DNA of 64,000 bases. Origin: Chionis minor. Lineage: Eukaryota > Chordata > Aves > Charadriiformes > Chionididae. The stretch spans positions 1,550,001-1,614,000 of the forward strand of contig VZSF01001891.1 of NCBI GenBank assembly GCA_013398295.1, given 5' to 3'. The notes below the pieces were generated by a model, which made no database searches, was not told the origin of the DNA, and saw only the letters and a list, made by a program, of their open reading frames with translations. Made by a program: the position numbers and the translations under genes. Position 1 is the stretch's first letter. Each line of letters begins with the position of its first letter. Positions 10,674 through 22,626 of this stretch are shown here, piece after piece.

Positions 10674-13600
10674 CTGAAGTAAAGAAAAGGAAGTATTTTA
10701 GAGAGATCTTTCACAACCGCACACCTCACGAAAAAATAAAAATGTTGTCTCCTACCTTTAAAGGCTTACAACGTCTCCGAACATATCGTCCTGCAGAACT
10801 GTGTTCATCCCAGTCCAATTGGTCATGGTGAAAGTAATGCTTTCTGCATGACGAGGAAAATAATTTTAAGATGCGTCAGTGTGTAAAGTTGGCAGGTGCT
10901 TTTCTAAGAAGTTCTGAAACACCATAAAAGTGTTCCTGCAAGTCCCTCTGCATTTGGGAGCTAATAACTCTTCTAGCTAATATTTATTCAGAGACCCCTG
11001 GCTTTTATATTACCATTGTCACAATATTTAGAAAACAGGTCCTTCAGTAATCCTATCAACAAAAATTCCTGTTTTCCATTACTGACATTTAAAGAGATAG
11101 TCGCTTTCAGGTGTTGCAAGAGAACAACTTGGTCTCATCTGTCAGTACCAAAAAGACAGCTTGTCAATCTATCAAGTTTTAAAAAAACGTTTCTTATAAA
11201 ATCTGCAGAGCATTAAAGAGTTTCTAACCACTGGAAGAATGAGATATTCCCAAATGTCTTTAAAAAGTGTACTGCCAACGACTGCCAGTGCAAATTAACT
11301 TCTGACAAATCCACATCTCAGCACCGCATTAACACTGCTAGGTAAGTAACATTTTATTTTTTAAATACTACCCGGATCTATTCCAATTGGGGCTCTCGAA
11401 GTTTTTTCCTCTGTTTTAAAAATGCATTATGAATCAGCTGGACAACCGTCACAAACTAAAGACACTACCCAACCCAGAATTATCGTAATTCTTCTATAAC
11501 ATGAGTTACAGGATTATCTAGACTAGCTGGCAAGAGGACAACTTATTTCAGAAAGAGAAGGGACCATCAAATCTTTTGCTGTGGATTTTGGACAGCAGAG
11601 GTTAGGGGAGAACCCTGTGCTGGCTGCTTCTCCTTGCAATAGAAGTGGGAAACTCCTGCTGCATGCAGTTATCTTTGAGGAAGAGAAACATCACTCAAGC
11701 ACACCTCAGGGATATGAAGGGGCAGTGGAAGAGGCTGGCAGCTATATTAGCAAGACGGGACCCTCTTTTTCCTCTCAATATAAATCATCTGATGACAGCA
11801 GGTTCTTTATTCCCACAGTTTATACAAAAATGGGTGTCTAAGACTGTTATGGTGACTGCACCAAATGTAAAGACTTAAAAACGTTCATACTCATTTACTG
11901 TTCAAGAGGCTAGCATTTTGGGTGCTGGCAACTCAGACCAGAACCAGTGAAGAGGACTACTGTCAAATATTTAATTCACCTAAATCTGACACGGTTTCTT
12001 GCAACAGACTAATAGGTAACAAGAAGTTTCTTTGTTGATCTTCAGAGGCTCACAGCTAACAATGGAAACTTTAAGATTTCTCTTATAATAGGAAAATATT
12101 AGACAACTTAGTACTTTTATAATGAACTTACCTGGATTTCTTGATCATGTGAGTTGGCAGAGGCCCTAGTATTCTTTCCATCATTGCCAAGTGTTCTTTA
12201 CTATCATGTGTCTGCATGGAAAAAGCAATGAATGCACTTACCACATTTTTCTACTCTCAGCCACTTGCTAACACCACTCATCTACAAACAAGACATTTGC
12301 TGGACTGCCATCACAGTATCTTTATACATTATCACCCTAAATTTTTACAAATAGATTATGCGATGCAGCTTGTTATACAGCACTCTCCACAGTTAAGATG
12401 GCCCTTAACAACAGAACTTGAAAGTCAAGTTTTCTATCAGTATGTTTTCTTTACTCTTAATTCCATCAGTATCTTCAGAATCTAGACAGGCTTCTTCAGC
12501 CAAAAAAAGCCACAGCAGATCTTAAATAGTCTGAAGCAGATACCCCAGACATCAAATTTCCATCTATGTGTGCCATCTTTACAATCTCACCTATATAATC
12601 CTCAGAAAGCCTGTAAGGTCATGCCTTTCACAGTAACAGTTAAGTACACGTCATTAAAAGATCAAAATCAGTAGTCTGTAACAAAAACATTTAATTTAAT
12701 TTGTCTTTATGTACATACCTGAAACACTGTAAATCCTAGGTAATACTCAATTAGAATACAGCCAATACTCCAGACATCACAAGGCTGAGACCAACCCAGC
12801 GCTGCAAGAGAGCCAAAGTTCACATTTTACTTTTTAATATATTCTCAAAGCTTGTAATCCATAAGTCATATGCCCAGTTTCCATACATTTACTGATGCCC
12901 ATTTTCCCCTCCTCTCCTCAGACCTTGGTGGGAGAGGAGTGTTGTTTAGACTTCTGCTTCTACAATATTTCTAAAAATATTTTAGAGTATGTTCGAATAT
13001 TTCTTTTACTGTTTACTCTCAAGAATTCTAACATCACCATCTGTGAGAGATGACTTTTATTATTAGAAGCATGAGCAACTGCTCCAGTTTATGAAGTAAA
13101 GACATCTGAACGAACTGCAATTAAGTGCCAGAGGTTTAAAAGTCTTTACCCACCTAAAATAACCTCAGGAGCTCTATAATGTCTTGTAGACACTAATGTG
13201 CTGTGATGCTCATCATCGAAAGTTGCACTTCCAAAATCAACAACTTTGATGTCTGTGTTTTTTAAGGTGCGTTCATCTCGCTTCTGCAAGAAAATCAAAA
13301 TACTATTTGTTAGTTTTTTTTAAAAGCACATTTAGCCAAAAGGTATCCATCACATTACCTTAATTTATATTCAAAATACCAGTTAACATAAAACACTAAA
13401 AATGAAACCTATGTTAACAAAACACTCCTTGCAAATACATCAATTCCTATTCAGCTCAAGCTCAGAGAAAGAGGAGCTGGTAACAAAGTGATTTAATCTG
13501 AATACTCAAAACAGCTCAGTAAAGACCTTCCCCACAGTAACAGAGCTCCTTTCCTCTTCTGTTAAGCTTCAAGTTAACTTCAGTTAGTTACCTCTGTCTC

Positions 13601-16600
13601 AGTTTTTTCTGCCCATTGGTGCATACACTCATTTATGTAATTTTAGCTCCAAAATAGATTAAAAAAAAAACAACATAAAAATCAAGCCTTATGCATAAAC
13701 CAGAGGCACTGAAGTCCATATTGCTCTTTTGTCTCTAAGAAGTTTTTATACTCTGAAAAAAGAGCAGCAGCATAAAAAGAAACCCGCATTTCTGCCACTG
13801 CTAGAAGTGATTTGTACAGACAAGTTCCTATCCTAACATTGTTTCTTAAAGTGCTTTCTTAGATTTAGAAGGAAGACACCAGTCAAGAATAGTCCTATTT
13901 AGGGCCCATGTTAATTTTAACACTACCAAATGAGCGACATCAGGTGTTGACAACAAACAGGAAACCCATCTTAGGACTGCAAAACTGAGAGGGACTTCAG
14001 ACACCACGGCAATCGGACAGAAAGCAAGATCTGGCATTCCTCTCAAAACACAGGGATGGCTTTAAAGAAAGCCATTCAAATGGCGTAAGAAATAGGAAGG
14101 AAAAAGCTGGCTAAATTCAAAACCATTAGCACAATGCTCCCTATAAATGTCAGAACCTCATTAAACAGCAAAGAACTTAACTAGTGACTAGATGAAAACA
14201 GTTTAGTTTGAATCAGAGCAAAGTTACTTAGGAGAAAGTCAGTGCATCTCAAAGAGCACAAAAAAATTCTACGAAACGTAACTATCACTTGATGTACCTA
14301 CACATACTTTTTTTAATGAAAAGTTCAGATGAAGACAGAACTAGCCCAATTTAAGTGGGGAGAAACAAAGAACAAACTTACCATTTTGGCATTGTACTTC
14401 ACTATGTAATCAGACTCCACAAACAAGATATTTTCAGGCTTTAAATCCGTGTGAGTTAGTTTATTATGGTGTAAAACTACAAGGAAAAAAAATAACAGTA
14501 TTCCATAATCAATACATTAATTTCAGAAACAAACAAAACAAAAAGAACATATTTGAGAAGAGTATTGAGATTTACTTACAGTTTATAGATTGGCAAATTT
14601 GATAAGCCATATTTCTAATGTCATTAATATGAAATGGCAGAAAGCTGTTTTCCTTAATAAAGTCGTAAGTACTAAGTCCCAGTAGCTCAAAAACAATGCA
14701 AACATGGCCATGATGATCAAACCACTCCAGCATCTGGACACAGCGGCTTAAAGAAGAAAAAAAAAGTGAAAACTCAATTTATTGAATAATTATCTTCTGC
14801 AAATCCTTAGTATGCCGACTATTCTAATTTTATACTTACAAAGTGCTGCTTGGATCCATGGTGTTTAAGTGTTCCAACACCTGTATTTCTGAACGGGCTG
14901 CTTCCCGGTATCTACCAACATTTTTCACAATTTTAACTGCTACATGCATTCCTCTCCTTAAAAAGAAAGTAAAGCATCACAAACTGCATCAGTTCTCATT
15001 AAATACCGACAACCCCAAAGCAGCTTGATTTTAATGAAAGAAACACAGGAGGATTAAAGGTCAGAGAATTATGAGTTGGATTATGAGAATTTAACTTCAT
15101 TAAGCACACTGCACTTAACCTGAACTGCTTTCATAAAGAAATGTAATAATGGTCTTTCCTGTGTCAAATACTCATAGTATATGCTAAATTAACTACTTCT
15201 TGGTCTTATTGTCTCATCTAAGGTAGAACAGGCATCAAGAATCCACCCGCAAGATGATTAAAAAAAAAAAAGCAGAGTTCTCATTTGAGGAAAGTACTGC
15301 AAAAATTTGACCTTTTCCCTGCAACTTGCACAAGTTGTTCTGGTTCTTTTCCAGTGCTCCTACGGAATCGGGAGAATTGAGTAACTTACGAAGTTTAGAT
15401 TCTGAGTATTCTGTACCAGCGAAAAATGACCTGCACTCATTCTAACACTCAAACTGTAAGGCTATTACTTAAATGGAACACAGATACACATAGTTCACTC
15501 TACTCCATTCACTGACAGACAATTTTTAATTGTCTCTGTATTTACATCCTAATGACTTAATACTACAGTCTCCCCTCACAAAAGGATCTCAAGCTCCTGA
15601 ACTGACGTAACTGGAGAAACTACGAACAATCCAAAGGTAGAGGAACAAAACACTAGGACCAGGTCACAGAACTGCAGATATAAAATATAAAACTTAAAAT
15701 ACCCTGAGGTTTACCAACTGCTTAAGCATCCTAGCACATACAGAAGTAGTAGAAATACAGTAATTTTCTTCTCCTCCACCAAATGTGATATCACACATAA
15801 GCATCCATTCCATCAAAAAAAGGATTGGATACTGGAGTATTGTACATTCAGAAAAAGTTCAAAGGATAATTCCAGTCAGGGAGACTGAACAAAGAAATTT
15901 ACAGCTTGACCAGATCCAAGCAGTTGCTTTCACCGAGAACCAAAACTACTTTCTCAGCATCTCACTGCACCATGTTCTAAAAGTCAGTTTCCCAAATCAA
16001 ATCTGTACTCTTTATACCCTCAAATTCTCTAGTTACAGCACAGCAGTTGTAGAACAAACAGAAAAACATAAATGAAGCAAAACATATTTCTCTCCTTTTC
16101 AAAAGGGCAGATTACATCTATTTAGTAATCAGTAGTTTGCACCACGTGGTTATACAGTGTGTATAGAGAAAAAAAGGTTAGTTATAAAAAGGTTTATTTT
16201 TGACAGAAACCCTTTGCAGGCCAATGCTTCCCAGGAAAAACATGGTTAAGGAAATTTATTGTTAAAAGACAAATTCTCAAAAGCGTAGAGGAAAAACAAA
16301 GTAACTAAAAGTATTTCTCTATAATATTGTCTTGTATAAAGACAATACCATGCAAGGACCTTTCACAGAGCAACAGAAGACACAAAACAGAAGTATTGGA
16401 AAAGAAGACTGAAGAACCTTAGAAACAATCAGGGATAGACTGGTATTACCTGAAAAATCCTTGAGAATTTTCAACTAGAAGTAAGAGCTGCCTTACAAGG
16501 CAGGTTACAAAGGCAGCTCTCTAAAACAGCGTAATTTCCTTCTTAGGTATACTGCAACACATTATTTGAGCCACCAAGTTTCTTTTAAAGAAACATCCCT

Positions 16601-19600
16601 GAACTTTAATTTCTGAGCTAAAGAGTGTCTTTTGTCATGAGATCCACTCATAAAAGATAACCGACACTTACATATCATGATCTATGCACTCCACTACTTT
16701 TCCAAAAGCTCCTTCTCCTAAAGTCGCAACAATTTCATCTAAAAAGAACAAACACAAGTTAGAAATATGTAACTACTTAAACAAGACTGAATATTATTAA
16801 TGTAGATTTAAAAATGTGCCATTACAAAAGCATAATTACTTTAAATCTCAGCATCTGAATGCATTATTTTATTGGACAGGTGTCATGAAAACAGTTAGCC
16901 AAAAAAACTATCTCTTGTTCTAATCTCAAGATTCAAGTTCATTTACTAATTGGAACTTTTTGAACACAGTATTTAAATTCTACAGAAAAGAAGATATGTA
17001 AAAAAACAAAAAAGCACAAAAAAAACAGAACAAAAAGAGCAATGAAGATTTCTTTAGCCCCCCTCCTCTGACATACTATTCTAAACAGATTTTTTGCTGA
17101 AAAGTTTTTAAAAAGTGTTGAAAAATGTTCTATACATCTTGCTCTTAGAACGTCTCCACTTTCACAGATCAGGTGACCCTCCTCATCATCCTCTACACTC
17201 CTGGATCTTTTCCTTCGGTGACTCTTCTGGAAACGGCACCAAGATCGTCCAGCCAATCAATATATCAGAGTGAATTCAGGGCAGAATACGCAATTCATTC
17301 AGCGGGGAGATATTCAGGCATTCAGTTACACACCAGGCCACGAACAGTTGGCAGGAGCAATTTCAAATTCAGTCCCCAGAAATTCACAGGGCACAGTTTA
17401 TGTTACAGAAGAAAAACATGGCAAGGAACAGATTTTCAGATAAATACTTAAAGTGATAAAGCAACAGAAAAAACAACACAATTTTGTCTCTCAAACAGTG
17501 GCTTAACTGAAGACAGATTAAGAATGCAACATCACTATTTCTAATACTTTGCTAGCAAATAGCAACAAACAGTATTTATTTACGTATCTAAGCTTACAGT
17601 CAGGTGAAATGTTTCTATTTTTAAAACATACACTTTATAGAATCTAAACATTAAAAAATATCAAGTAATTTTACTTCTCGTGTTTAGAGAAAGAAAAATT
17701 ATTCTGAAGTCCTTAATTTGCACTGTATAATCTAATACAACTTGCTGTCTTCTATTGCAGAAATATAAAACACCTGGAGCTGAAGATGTATCAGTGTACA
17801 TCATGCCAATACTGAGGAACTCAGAGCCTGCCTTCAAAGAAGGCAAGCAGCAAACTTATCCCATCTTCAGTAAGACATTAGCTGTCATTAGCCAGGCACT
17901 TGGCTTATCAATAGTTTTCTGGAGTCAGGTGTAGAACTGTAGTTTGTTCTTATCAATTTACTAGACATGCACATTCCATAGTTCCAATTAAGCTTACATT
18001 AAAAAAGCATGTCACTTCAATTACTTTTAGTGATAGGATGTATGGCAACTCACAGTCTACCTGAAAAAACCATAGTTCACTATGCTGTAAAACCAAAAAG
18101 GGACAGCTGTACTTTGAAACAGCATAGTTACCCGTTTTCAATTTCGAGATAACATTTTTCTGATTAATCCCTGAGATCTTAACTACTGGCCATCTACATT
18201 CCCACTGTACAACTAGCACTGACAATAATCCCACCCCCCCACCCAACACTGATCCAAAGGTTTTTAAGCAAGAACATATTCATATGCTCGCAAATGGACT
18301 CAACTACAAATCCTTTTTTAATAATAAAGTATTTCTTAAAGCACTGTGACCAGGAATTGAAGTTCTAACACTCACTTAAGAAGTCTATTACCACTATTTC
18401 ATTAATAGTAAAGTTAAAAATTACTCATACCGAATGCGATTGGTGACTGGAGCAATGATGTCTCTTATGCTTCCTTTTATGACTACTTTTCCTGCTCCGA
18501 CCAGAGGATTTGCTATAGTGATGATGGTGACTCTTTTCATAGTCTCTGTGATAATGTCTGTGGTCATATACTTCACAGAAGTCATTTCTGTATTCCTCAA
18601 CATATCTCCGGTCATGATGGTCTCTCTCATTTATGGCTCTATCGTCCAAATAATGACTGAAAATATATTTTAAGTGAATGTTCTCCACTTCAAAAACTTG
18701 AGGTTCCAACAAGATAAGTGACTTGAGCTGAGTTACAGAGTTACACAGTATCTGTCTTTACATCAAGAATGTCTTCTAATTGACTCCCTCCCCAAAAACA
18801 CTGGAGCTTTTGATGTTACTTTATTAGGAATCTAACAACATGGTCAGTCTCAAATACATAGCAGCAATCCACATGAACAACATATAATCGGTCCACAGTT
18901 TGCACAGTAAATAAGAAACTCAGACTCAAAAAGGAGAAACACTTCCTAAAATATACCGAGCAACTCAATTACAATCTCCAAAGTCACAGGATAAAACATT
19001 CTCCATACAGCAATAATCCCCACCTATGCTTTCAAAGCTCAGTGTTAAAAAAGAAAAATAAAAACTGGAGACTGAAAGAAGTAGCTCTTACTACTACACA
19101 TTAAACATTAAAAACCTCAGAGAATATCTGGATCAAGAATTGTTTGCACAGAAAAAAAAACCTTTAAGAAAGCTGCTGAGGCAAAGACCCCCCATACTGC
19201 CATACACCTACCCCTTCCAGCGTTTTATAAGCATGAGTATGAGCTTTTAAAAGAATTCCATGGGACCTTCTTCTCAAGCAAAAAAAAAAAAATCCACAGA
19301 AAATACATATCTTTCCAGTGAAAGCATTGTGGGAGAAAAGGCAAACCACCTCCAAATTAGTAAGAGAAACTCATACTTACCATTGTATTAAATGATTAAA
19401 CAAACGGTCTCTTCCTTCCATTCACATTAAGTAAATGAAAAGACATACTTTTTACTTGAAATCTAATATTGAATGTATTCAATACCAATATTTAACTACC
19501 AACAGTGAAAAAGACCAGCAACATTTACTTGGTTTTTATTGAAGATTTTCTATTTAGCGGTTCAGGTACTGCGTTAACAAAACCAGCTACCTCTTATGCT

Positions 19601-19873
19601 TGTCTTAAAGTGAGCCAGACCTTAAGGAATTGCCACCTTTGGGCACTCAAAAAACTCTTCTCCTCAAAACATATTTATTTTAGACACAGTAAGAAACATG
19701 AACACTACTCAATTTCAATACCTTTCTGAAATGTGATTTGGTTTATAGTGCTTGCTTTCTTGTCCACTGCTGTGGGACCTTTTCCTGCGTTTACGGCTGC
19801 TACTGTGCTTTCTTTGATCCCAGCTCTTTCTGTCGTCCCATTCAGGACAGTGAGATTGTTTTGAGTGACGCAT
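10536..19873 (-). CDS. CLK4: CDC-like (LAMMER) dual-specificity kinase CLK4, complete CDS
   Basis: CLK kinases phosphorylate SR splicing factors in the nucleus and so control their release from speckles and alternative splicing. Twelve coding exons were traced: 19873-19722, 18656-18431, 17226-17136, 16738-16672, 14956-14840, 14746-14580, 14476-14382, 13283-13154, 12801-12719, 12211-12132, 10843-10756 and 10673-10536. All have AG/GT borders with matching phase and give 1434 nt, or 477 aa plus stop (human CLK4 is about 481). Residues 1-150 are rich in Arg, Ser and His and act in SR-protein binding and nuclear targeting. The kinase domain has the glycine loop G164-x-G-x-x-G169, Lys187, Glu202, the catalytic HTDLKPEN at 282-289, DFG at 321-323, and the family signature [11 protein letters not shown] from 382. 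No key residue is missing. CLK1 is the main alternative; residues such as [10 protein letters not shown] and position beside COL23A1 favour CLK4. Confidence 0.93.
10756..10843 (-). CDS. CLK4: CLK4 coding exon 11
   Basis: The exon is 88 nt and encodes [20 protein letters not shown] and then VRRRCKPLK, the family-specific insert in the C-lobe. It is separated from the last exon by an 82-nt intron. Confidence 0.92.
12132..12211 (-). CDS. CLK4: CLK4 coding exon 10 (LAMMER motif)
   Basis: The exon is 80 nt and encodes [20 protein letters not shown] followed by HMIKKS. It holds the [11 protein letters not shown] signature that names the family. Confidence 0.94.
12719..12801 (-). CDS. CLK4: CLK4 coding exon 9 (helix F)
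   Basis: The exon is 83 nt and encodes [20 protein letters not shown] and then LGFTVFQ. The invariant Asp of helix F is in CDVWS. Confidence 0.93.
13154..13283 (-). CDS. CLK4: CLK4 coding exon 8 (DFG and activation segment)
   Basis: The exon is 130 nt. It contains [20 protein letters not shown] and then the P+1 loop [10 protein letters not shown]. The donor is GTGGGT. Confidence 0.93.
14382..14476 (-). CDS. CLK4: CLK4 coding exon 7 (catalytic loop)
   Basis: The exon is 95 nt. It encodes [18 protein letters not shown], with catalytic Asp284, Lys286 and Asn289. HTD in place of the usual HRD is normal for CLK kinases. Confidence 0.93.
14580..14746 (-). CDS. CLK4: CLK4 coding exon 6 (hinge region)
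   Basis: The exon is 167 nt and covers residues 219-273, including [20 protein letters not shown], with the hinge [10 protein letters not shown] after the gatekeeper. The introns on both sides are very short, 93 and 103 nt. Confidence 0.92.
14840..14956 (-). CDS. CLK4: CLK4 coding exon 5 (VAVK lysine and alpha-C helix)
   Basis: The exon is 117 nt. It carries [20 protein letters not shown], with the ATP-anchoring Lys187 and its partner Glu202. The acceptor is TTTTTAAG and the donor GTAAGT. Confidence 0.92.
14957..16671 (-). other. CLK4 intron between exons 5 and 4
   Basis: This is 1.7 kb of A+T-rich intron with no exon or clear repeat. The other CLK4 introns over 300 nt (10844-12131, 12212-12718, 12802-13153, 13284-14381, 16739-17135, 17227-18430 and 18657-19721) are similar, and I saw no further exon in them. 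Confidence 0.65.
16672..16738 (-). CDS. CLK4: CLK4 coding exon 4 (glycine-rich ATP loop)
   Basis: The exon is 67 nt and encodes [20 protein letters not shown] and the next residues, with Gly164, Gly166 and Gly169 of the nucleotide-binding loop. The acceptor ends TTTTTAG and the donor is GTAAGT. Confidence 0.92.
17136..17226 (-). CDS. CLK4: CLK4 coding exon 3, 91-nt skippable exon
   Basis: The exon encodes [20 protein letters not shown] and [10 protein letters not shown], plus one base (residues 127-156, with codon 157 split). It corresponds to the exon called 4 in mammalian CLK genes. Its length, 91 nt, is not divisible by three, so skipping it shifts the frame before the kinase domain. In mammals this exon and its flanking introns are regulated by CLK activity. 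The acceptor is TTTCCAG and the donor GTATAG, whose +3 to +6 bases are a weak match to consensus. Confidence 0.93.
18431..18656 (-). CDS. CLK4: CLK4 coding exon 2 (Arg/Ser/His-rich region)
   Basis: The exon covers residues 51-126 (226 nt). It contains the conserved [15 protein letters not shown] segment, a run of histidines, and the [15 protein letters not shown] basic-serine stretch. The acceptor is TTTTCAG and the donor GTATGA. Confidence 0.93.
19722..19873 (-). CDS. CLK4: CLK4 coding exon 1 (start codon, RS-rich N terminus)
   Basis: The exon begins [14 protein letters not shown], the typical CLK1/CLK4 start. ATG is at 19873-19871, preceded by a TTTTTTCAG acceptor (CAG at 19882-19880) and the six bases TGGCAG. 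It covers residues 1-50 plus two bases of codon 51 and ends at the donor GTATTG. Confidence 0.93.
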
Positions 19874-19879
19874 CTGCCA

Positions 19880-22487
19880 CTGAAAAAAACCAAATCAACA
19901 AAAACACATAAAAGACAAAAGCATTACACTGGTATCTGTAGATGCAAGTCAACTATTGTAGCTTGATCAAATATGACAGAACTAGAAAGAAACATTTCCT
20001 CAAATAATACTTTTTCTTCCGCTTCCTCCACATACTATTTTGGTTTGGCCAGTAGAGGTAGCTTTGTCATCCTAACACTGTACCACTGTTACGAAACACA
20101 AATCAAGATTAAATAGGCCAACTCATCTTCACTTAATAGCTTCAAACATGTCATAAAGCCTGTTTCAAATAAACTCTCAAGTGACTAAACAGAGTAATTT
20201 CCTTACATCCTCTCTGACAAAACCTGGATTTAGTTCTTCACACTATAATGTACATAAGCTACTACACAAAAATCAAGTATGTATAATCAGTCTAACAACT
20301 TCCCTCACAAATCTATTTACAGATCTGCGGTAAAAAGACACTTTAAGAAGTTTTAGCAATAATCACAATGAATTCCTATATATTAACACACAACTCTGTA
20401 TACTATGAGCCAAGCCACAATTTTTGAACCCTATTAGCATGCAAGTATGCAGGTGTTTTACAATTAAGCTGATTCACCAAAGACAAAACCCACCAGCTTC
20501 CGTTGCTGGATGTTATATGCAGGAATTCTGTGTTCAAACAGGTGCATGCACAACTGTAAAAAAAAAAAAAGAAAGTAAAGAACAGCTGTAGAATTAAGAG
20601 TATAACAAAACCAACCATTATTTGTCTACTCTTCTTTAACAGGAGTTTTTCAAAATAAGAACAAGCTACGTGTCTATTTCAGTATATTCTGAAGAAAGAA
20701 CTAACACAGGACGAGTAAAAGTTTCCCCGTAGTAAGCGGTAACAGCAAGAAAAGTAGCTTAGAAACAGAGAGCGCACTAAAACAAGTCACAATTGTGTAA
20801 TTTTACACAGAACAATGTTGGTTGCCTCTATACCAACTGGAGGCATTAAGAAGGAAGCTTTCAGAATGTGTAAATCGCAAGCCTGTTCTGAAAAAGAGGC
20901 TTTCTGATAATTTCGTAGTATTTGTGACAGGGTAGTAATTAAAAAAACCCACAGTAGACACCTGCACCAATACTTGGGGTTTTTTTTTTGTTTTTTTTAA
21001 CACAGAAATCCGTTTTTAAAATGCAAATACAATGCAAACAGAGTGCCAAACTGTGCAAAAATAAGCGACTGGTACACCCTATGCGTCAGTCACGATCTAC
21101 GTCTCCCAAAAAAATCTTGCTCACTTATGATCCATTAATAAGAAATAAAAACACTAATATATTGAATGACAAAAATACCTGAAGAATCAAGACAAAATTA
21201 AAACTGATTAATGTTTCATTTACACGTCTGAATTTCTTCTCTTCTTACCCAGCTCCAAAGTAATTTTCCTCTATTTTCAACCTACATAACTCAAATTATG
21301 AAACACTCAGGTTTCCATTATTCTACTTTTGAAGTGGAGTTCTACACACACACACTCAGTTATAGACGAACTGAGGATTTTACTTATGATTTTCTTTCTT
21401 TTTTTAATTCCCTATTTGGCCGAAGGCAGGCTGCATTCAGGCTCTACAGTCAACTAATATCTAAATAAAATTACCAATAAAGTGTCCCGCATAGGGGGGC
21501 TTGGGGGTGGAAGGATGGATATTTGTCAGAGAAAACCAGCAAAAAGGTTTAGCTGAAGGCTAACTGCCGCTTCACTACAGCCAAGCGCACTCAGAATTAC
21601 TGAAATTAAGCCGGAAGTTGCAAATTCTGTCCCTAAAGGAGCCAAGTAAATGCAAATGAGGAGGAAATCGTTAGAATCGGTCTGTGCAAGGCCCGAAGGG
21701 GCCACAATCCATTTTACAGCAGGAGCCACCTTAAGGTTTTTTTACTATCGTGCACTTGCTCTAAATTTATGCGCCGAAGCACTTCACTTATGTAATACTG
21801 ACAGCTGACATGAATATATGCATTCCTTTATGGCATGTGGTCCTAATCCGTATCACAGGCCGTTTTCACTCCCACATTTTGCCATATGGTTTCTCAAGCA
21901 GGAGCCGCAGACCTTTTGTAAAAGATCCATACATCAAGCGCCCCAGGAAGGCCACAAACGTCCTGCCGTAAGCTGCCTACACAGCAATTTCTAAATGTCT
22001 CTCCTCGAAAACTTGGCAAGACCGCACGAATCGGAGGTCAAAGGCTTCCTTCTCCTTTGAGATGATCAAAGTCCGCCAGGCCAGGGCGATCTGAGCGTCT
22101 GGGCTACAGACGCGCAGGAGCAGGTTCTACACAGGACACCCACTACCCCAACCCACGCCTCCGAGTCCGCGTCCCCGCCGGTCTTCCCTCGGGAGGCCTC
22201 TGGAGGCGGGGGAGGGGAGGAAGGGCTCCTCTCCTTCGCCTCCACGCAGGCCGAGCCGAGCCGCCCGGCTCCCAGCCCCGAAGTACCCACCGCACACGAG
22301 NCACCCTGCTCCCCGGGCCGCGGAGGCGACGCGAGAAATATCCCCTGCCCCCCCCACACCTCAGCAACCCCTTGCGCCCCCTCCCTCCGCTCCCCCTCCT
22401 GCTTCGGCCCCCTGGAAACGTAAGGGAAGAGGGGGAAAGGAAGAAGAAAAGAGCCCGAGGGGGAAGGCGGCCGCCCCCACCACTTAC
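19880..22487 (-). other. CLK4 first intron (5' UTR intron)
   Basis: This intron lies between the non-coding first exon and the start-codon exon. It is A+T-rich in its 3' half and rises in G+C above about 22.0 kb as it enters the CpG island. No coding exon was found, though an additional 5' UTR exon cannot be ruled out. Confidence 0.6.
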
Positions 22488-22560
22488 AGCTGAAAACCAA
22501 GGCGACCGAGCCCCGTGTCCGCCCTGCGCACACAAACAAAATGGCGGCCGCGACCGAGCG
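22488..22560 (-). other. CLK4: CLK4 non-coding exon 1 (5' UTR), approximate 5' end
   Basis: On the minus strand a strong donor (CAGCT then GTAAGTGG, with GT at 22487-22486) closes a short G+C-rich segment inside the CpG island. It has the right strand and position to be the untranslated first exon spliced to 19879. The upstream limit is a guess. Confidence 0.6.
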
Positions 22561-22618
22561 CGGAGAAACTGCTTCCTCCTCCCTCTCTCTCTCCCCGTCT
22601 CCCGGCTTCTGTGCGCTG

Positions 22619-22626
22619 TGACGTCA
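22619..22626. promoter_or_regulatory. CRE palindrome TGACGTCA
   Basis: A full-length consensus CREB/ATF site, about 130 nt upstream of the CLK4 exon 1 donor. Its position in a CpG-island promoter is typical of functional CREs. Binding itself is inferred. Confidence 0.6.
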
